7,434 bases of DNA from Ktedonobacterales bacterium (GTDB lineage Bacteria; Chloroflexota; Ktedonobacteria; Ktedonobacterales; JADMIN01). Position 1 is the stretch's first letter. Every line of letters starts with the position of its first letter. Location: contig JANWHL010000263.1 of NCBI GenBank assembly GCA_025450405.1, forward strand, positions 1 to 7,434, written 5' to 3'. Below, piece by piece: positions 5,127 to 7,434 of the stretch. A program made the position numbers and the translations under genes. Below the pieces are notes generated by a model. That model saw nothing but the letters and a program-made list of their open reading frames with translations. It ran no database searches and was not told the DNA's origin.

Positions 5127-6659
5127 ATGAAGGATGGCTCGATTGCTAACGCTGTGGCGCCCGGCTGGACCCCAGACCACGCCCCAGCGCGCAAGCGCGG
5201 CATCCTCGCCCGACCCGCTGTGGCCGTTCTCTCCAGTTACCCCCCACGCGAGTGTGGCATCGCGACCTTCGCGCGCGACCTGATCGGCGCCATCGAGAGC
5301 ACCAGCCACCTCCGCCACCTCACTCGCCTCCCCACCTCACATCCCTGGGTCATCGCCATCAACGAGGCGGGCCAGAGCTATGACTATGAATCCCGCGTCC
5401 GCTGGACCATCGACCGCGACGACCGCGCGTCCTATCGCCGCGTCGCCGACGAGATCAACCGCTCGCACGTGCGCGTGGTCTCCATCCAGCACGAGTATGG
5501 CCTGTACGGCGGTGAAGACGGCGAATACCTGCTCGACTTCATGGAGCAAGTCAGGCGACCCATCGTCCTGACCATGCACACCGTCCTCGAGCACCCCACC
5601 CCTTCCCTCCGCCTGACCACGGAGCACCTGATCAACCAATCCGACGCCGTCGTCGTGCTGGCGGAGTCCGCCCGCGAGATCCTGGCCACCTCCTACCGCC
5701 GGGCCCGGCTCGACAAGCTCCAGCTCATCCACCACGGCACCCCCACCGTGCGCTTCGAGGCGACCAAACGCCACCAGCGCCGCATGGGCCTCGACGGCCA
5801 CACCGTGCTCTCCACCTTCGGCCTGCTCGGACCCGACAAGGGGATCGAATACGCCATTCGCGCGCTCCCCGAGATTGTGGCCCAGCACCCCGAGGTCGTC
5901 TACCTCATTCTCGGCCAAACGCATCCCGGCCAGCGCCGCTTTGCCGGCGAGTCCTACCGCGAGATGCTGAAGTCCCTCGTCGACGAGCTAGACCTGCGCG
6001 ACCATGTGCGCTTCTACAACCACTACCTGAGCACCGAAGAGTTGATCCGCTTCCTGCGCGCCACCGACGTGTACGTCATGCCCTATCTGAATCCCGAGCA
6101 GATTGTCAGCGGTACCCTCGCGTACGCCGTCGCCTGCGGCAAGGCCATTGTCGCGACCCCCTTCACCTACGCCCGCGAGATGCTAGGTGAAGAGCGCGGC
6201 ATGCTGGCCCGCTTCCGCGACCCCCAGTCCATCTCTACCGCCGTCAACACCCTGCTCGACGACCCCACCGGCATGGCGGACATGCAATTGCGGGCCTTCA
6301 ACCACGGACGCCGCATGCATTGGCCGGCCGTTGGCACGAGCTACTGCCGCCTCTATCAACGAGTCATCGACGACTACCACACCCGGCTGCGCGAAAGCGC
6401 GCACGCCGCCCGTCGGCGCGCCGTGGTGGGTCGCCGGTTGTCTCCCAGCCGTCCCGCCGTGGCCGCCGCCACCGCCCTCGGGCTGGCACCCGGGCGCGGC
6501 GCCCCCCCACGTGCCGCCACCGCGGCCCTGGGCACCGGCCTGCGGTCGCGACTCGACATGGGCCTCTCCGCCCTGAGCGGCTCGGGCCTCCGCGGTGGTG
6601 GTCTCGCCAGCGTCGGCGGTCTCCCGGGCGAGCCGCCGCTTCCACCCCCTCTCGTCTAA
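5127..6659 (+). CDS. Glycosyltransferase, GT4 / group 1 (GT-B fold)
   Basis: This 510-residue protein should move a sugar from a nucleotide-sugar donor to a glycan or other acceptor at the cytoplasmic side. It follows the GT-B plan. The N-terminal Rossmann domain opens with SSYPPRECGIATF (36-48) and carries HEYGLYGGEDGEYLLDF (122-138) and TMHTVLEHP (149-157). HHGTP (202-206) leads to the second domain, which starts STFGLLGPDKGIEYAI (229-244) and holds the donor-site segment PEQIVSGTLAYAVACGK (323-339). The motifs SYPPRECGIATF and EQIVSGTLAYA recall a GT4 subgroup often found near GH130-type mannoside phosphorylase genes, but no such gene is visible here. Residues about 423-510 form an Arg/Ala/Gly/Pro-rich tail with no recognisable fold, ending PPLPPPLV; this is unusual for the family and may be disordered. 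There is no signal peptide or membrane segment. The start is set by GAGGAGG seven bases upstream. The exact donor and acceptor are unknown. Confidence 0.92.
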   Translation: MKDGSIANAVAPGWTPDHAPARKRGILARPAVAVLSSYPPRECGIATFARDLIGAIESTSHLRHLTRLPTSHPWVIAINEAGQSYDYESRVRWTIDRDDRASYRRVADEINRSHVRVVSIQHEYGLYGGEDGEYLLDFMEQVRRPIVLTMHTVLEHPTPSLRLTTEHLINQSDAVVVLAESAREILATSYRRARLDKLQLIHHGTPTVRFEATKRHQRRMGLDGHTVLSTFGLLGPDKGIEYAIRALPEIVAQHPEVVYLILGQTHPGQRRFAGESYREMLKSLVDELDLRDHVRFYNHYLSTEELIRFLRATDVYVMPYLNPEQIVSGTLAYAVACGKAIVATPFTYAREMLGEERGMLARFRDPQSISTAVNTLLDDPTGMADMQLRAFNHGRRMHWPAVGTSYCRLYQRVIDDYHTRLRESAHAARRRAVVGRRLSPSRPAVAAATALGLAPGRGAPPRAATAALGTGLRSRLDMGLSALSGSGLRGGGLASVGGLPGEPPLPPPLV

Positions 6660-6718
6660 CCACGAGACCTCGTGCCCTTCAGCGTGACGAGCGCGGACGC
6701 GGCACCCCCTCTCGACAC

Positions 6719-6748
6719 CGCATGGGCGTACAACCGTACGCCCATGCG
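6719..6748. repeat. Perfect 13-bp inverted repeat with AACC loop
   Basis: CGCATGGGCGTAC (6719-6731) pairs without a mismatch to GTACGCCCATGCG (6736-6748) across the 4-base loop AACC. It begins 60 bases after the glycosyltransferase stop and has no T-run. It could end transcription or be a dispersed palindrome; its core GGGCG...CGCCC matches the other palindromes of the window. Confidence 0.75.
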
Positions 6749-6807
6749 CATCCCAGCCACCATCTCACCCCGAGACCACGCCGGTGGCCCACGCAGCCGG
6801 AAGGTTT

Positions 6808-6845
6808 GTAGGGGCGCGCGATAGTGCGCCCGCCGGTTGTGCGCC
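6808..6845. repeat. GTAGGGGCG-type interspersed palindrome
   Basis: GTAGGGG opens the element. GGGCGCGC (6812-6819) pairs with GTGCGCCC (6824-6831) through 8 base pairs, one of them G-U, with the tetraloop GATA. A second GTGCGCCC arm follows after CGCCGGTT (6832-6839). The same GTAGGGGCG start is read on the minus strand at the repeat near 3470-3485. Confidence 0.65.
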
Positions 6846-7000
6846 CACCGCGTCTTCAGGCGTGTGGAACCCGCCACGATTCACCACGATGGGATATGAG
6901 ACACCCACTGGAACGCCCGCCGGGCGCCGCCAGTCACCTCGGCGCTCGCCGCCCGCCCGGTCCTCGCGCACGACGCACGCCAGCCAGGATTCTCCCGCCT

Positions 7001-7022
7001 CCCTGGCGACCGGCCGCCAGGG
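7001..7022. repeat. CCCTGGCG/CGCCAGGG hairpin, second copy
   Basis: CCCTGGCG (7001-7008) and CGCCAGGG (7015-7022) are the same arms as at 161-182, here around ACCGGC. Conserved arms with a changed loop suggest that pairing is what is kept. Confidence 0.6.
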
Positions 7023-7030
7023 AACGAACA

Positions 7031-7111
7031 CGCCGAACGTACAGGCGGAACGTATAGGCGGAACGTATAGGCGGAACGTATAGGCGGAACGTATAGGCGG
7101 AACGTATAGGC
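7031..7111. repeat. 13-bp tandem repeat array
   Basis: The unit GGCGGAACGTATA occurs five times without a mismatch (7044-7056, 7057-7069, 7070-7082, 7083-7095, 7096-7108). It is preceded by a degenerate copy, CGCCGAACGTACA (7031-7043), and ends in a partial GGC. A unit of 13 shifts the reading frame at each copy, which argues against coding. The identity of the copies suggests recent slippage growth. It contains the GCGGAA arm of the hairpin family found elsewhere in the window. Confidence 0.95.
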
Positions 7112-7190
7112 TCCACATGCCCGCCCCAACCACCCCGCCCGCGGCCGCCGAGCTCGGCGGACTCCTCGCGTCCGCTAGAGCGCCGTCCCC

Positions 7191-7280
7191 TTCGTCCTCT
7201 TCGTCCTCTTCGTCCTCTCCGCGTTCTCTGCGCCCTCGGCGGTTAACTCTCCGTCCTCTCCGTGTCCTCTGTGGTTAATT
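7191..7280. repeat. Dispersed TTAACCACAGAGGACACGG-type repeat with a 9-bp tandem head
   Basis: Three perfect copies of TTCGTCCTC (7191-7199, 7200-7208, 7209-7217) lead into CCGCGTTCTCTGCGCCCTCGG, GGTTAA (7241-7246), CTCTCCGTCCTCTCCGTGTC and GGTTAA (7273-7278). Read on the other strand it contains ATTAACCACAGAGGACACGG. This pattern is a widely scattered intergenic repeat in environmental bacteria; its function is not known to me. Confidence 0.75.
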
Positions 7281-7328
7281 CACCGTCCTCCGGTTCCTCA
7301 TTGTGAATCTCTCCCCAGCCCCGCGGTC

Positions 7329-7433
7329 TCACGGCACCAGACGTCGCGCGCGCCGCAGCGCCCCACTCACCGGACTGCCGGACACACTCGCGATGGTCTG
7401 CTGGCCCGCCGCCAGCTGGATCGCCAGAGCCAG
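7329..7433 (-). CDS. 3' end of a gene that continues past the right edge
   Basis: On the minus strand one frame is open from the window edge to a TGA at 7331-7329, giving 34 residues that begin LALAIQLAAGQQTIASVS and end ALRRARRLVP. An Ala/Leu-rich helix followed by a short extended end resembles the C-terminus of Gfo/Idh/MocA-type oxidoreductases, but 34 residues are too few to prove this. The codons look natural, with G or C at most third positions. Palindromes and repeats start soon after the stop, as expected at a gene end. Treat the product as unknown. Confidence 0.45.
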   Translation of the reverse strand: MALAIQLAAGQQTIASVSGSPVSGALRRARRLVP

Positions 7434-7434
7434 C

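Larger units (their letters stand above)
6660..7030. other. Gene-free stretch after the glycosyltransferase
   Basis: No gene is supported here. The stretch contains a short palindrome right after the stop (CACGAG 6661-6666, CTCGTG 6669-6674), a 13-bp perfect hairpin at 6719-6748, a GGGGCG palindrome at 6808-6845 and a CCCTGGCG hairpin at 7001-7022. The bases around 6984-7000 (CCAGGATTCTCCCG) resemble 3790-3803 in the composite module, so a fragment of that module may reach this far. Confidence 0.5.

Noticed and set aside
5337..5924. Minus-strand frame of 195 codons inside the glycosyltransferase
   Set aside because: It is antisense to a gene with clear GT4 motifs and is explained by G/C-rich third positions of that gene.
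7031..7111. CRISPR array
   Set aside because: The 13-bp units abut directly with no spacers, and no cas genes are present; it is a minisatellite.

Overview
This is a very GC-rich bacterial window. The bacterial RNase P RNA fixes the domain. Several sequence traits suggest an uncultured or little-studied Chloroflexota-like bacterium: high GC, dense GC-rich interspersed palindromes of the GGGGCG...CGCCCC and CCCCTC...GAGGGG kinds, and the dispersed repeat whose complement reads TTAACCACAGAGGACACGG. The phylum is an inference from these traits, not a demonstrated assignment.

Layout from left to right. 1-355 is a non-coding mosaic of repeats, and 356-593 has no convincing gene. 594-1622 (+) encodes an aminoglycoside-phosphotransferase-fold kinase. 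It converges with 1678-2292 (-), a His-rich protein with an amphi-Trp-like domain. Upstream of that on the same strand, 2442-3434 (-) encodes a protein resembling the C-terminal half of COG5610 (HAD-linked glycan-locus proteins); a short dispersed repeat lies at its 5' end. 3435-4300 is non-coding and holds a second, diverged copy of the repeat mosaic seen at 1-355. 4319-4347 is a near-consensus sigma-70 promoter that drives rnpB at 4356-4796. A 330-base leader with two hairpins follows, then a GT4-type glycosyltransferase at 5127-6659 (+). From 6660 to 7328 there is no gene, only a series of palindromes, a 13-bp tandem array and a dispersed repeat. 7329-7433 (-) is probably the 3' end of a further gene that enters from the right.

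The four protein genes do not form one operon. They are split by strand and by long repeat-filled gaps. The glycosyltransferase and the COG5610-like protein both fit surface glycan synthesis. The phosphotransferase could act on a sugar, an amino alcohol or a drug, but nothing in the window fixes its substrate. The best-supported functional element is rnpB with its promoter.

I found no clear new multi-gene system. The most unusual signals are in the non-coding DNA: a repeat module in direct orientation on both sides of the three-gene block, a recurring GCGGAA...TTCCGC hairpin motif, a perfect 13-bp minisatellite, and a repeat overlapping the start of a coding region.
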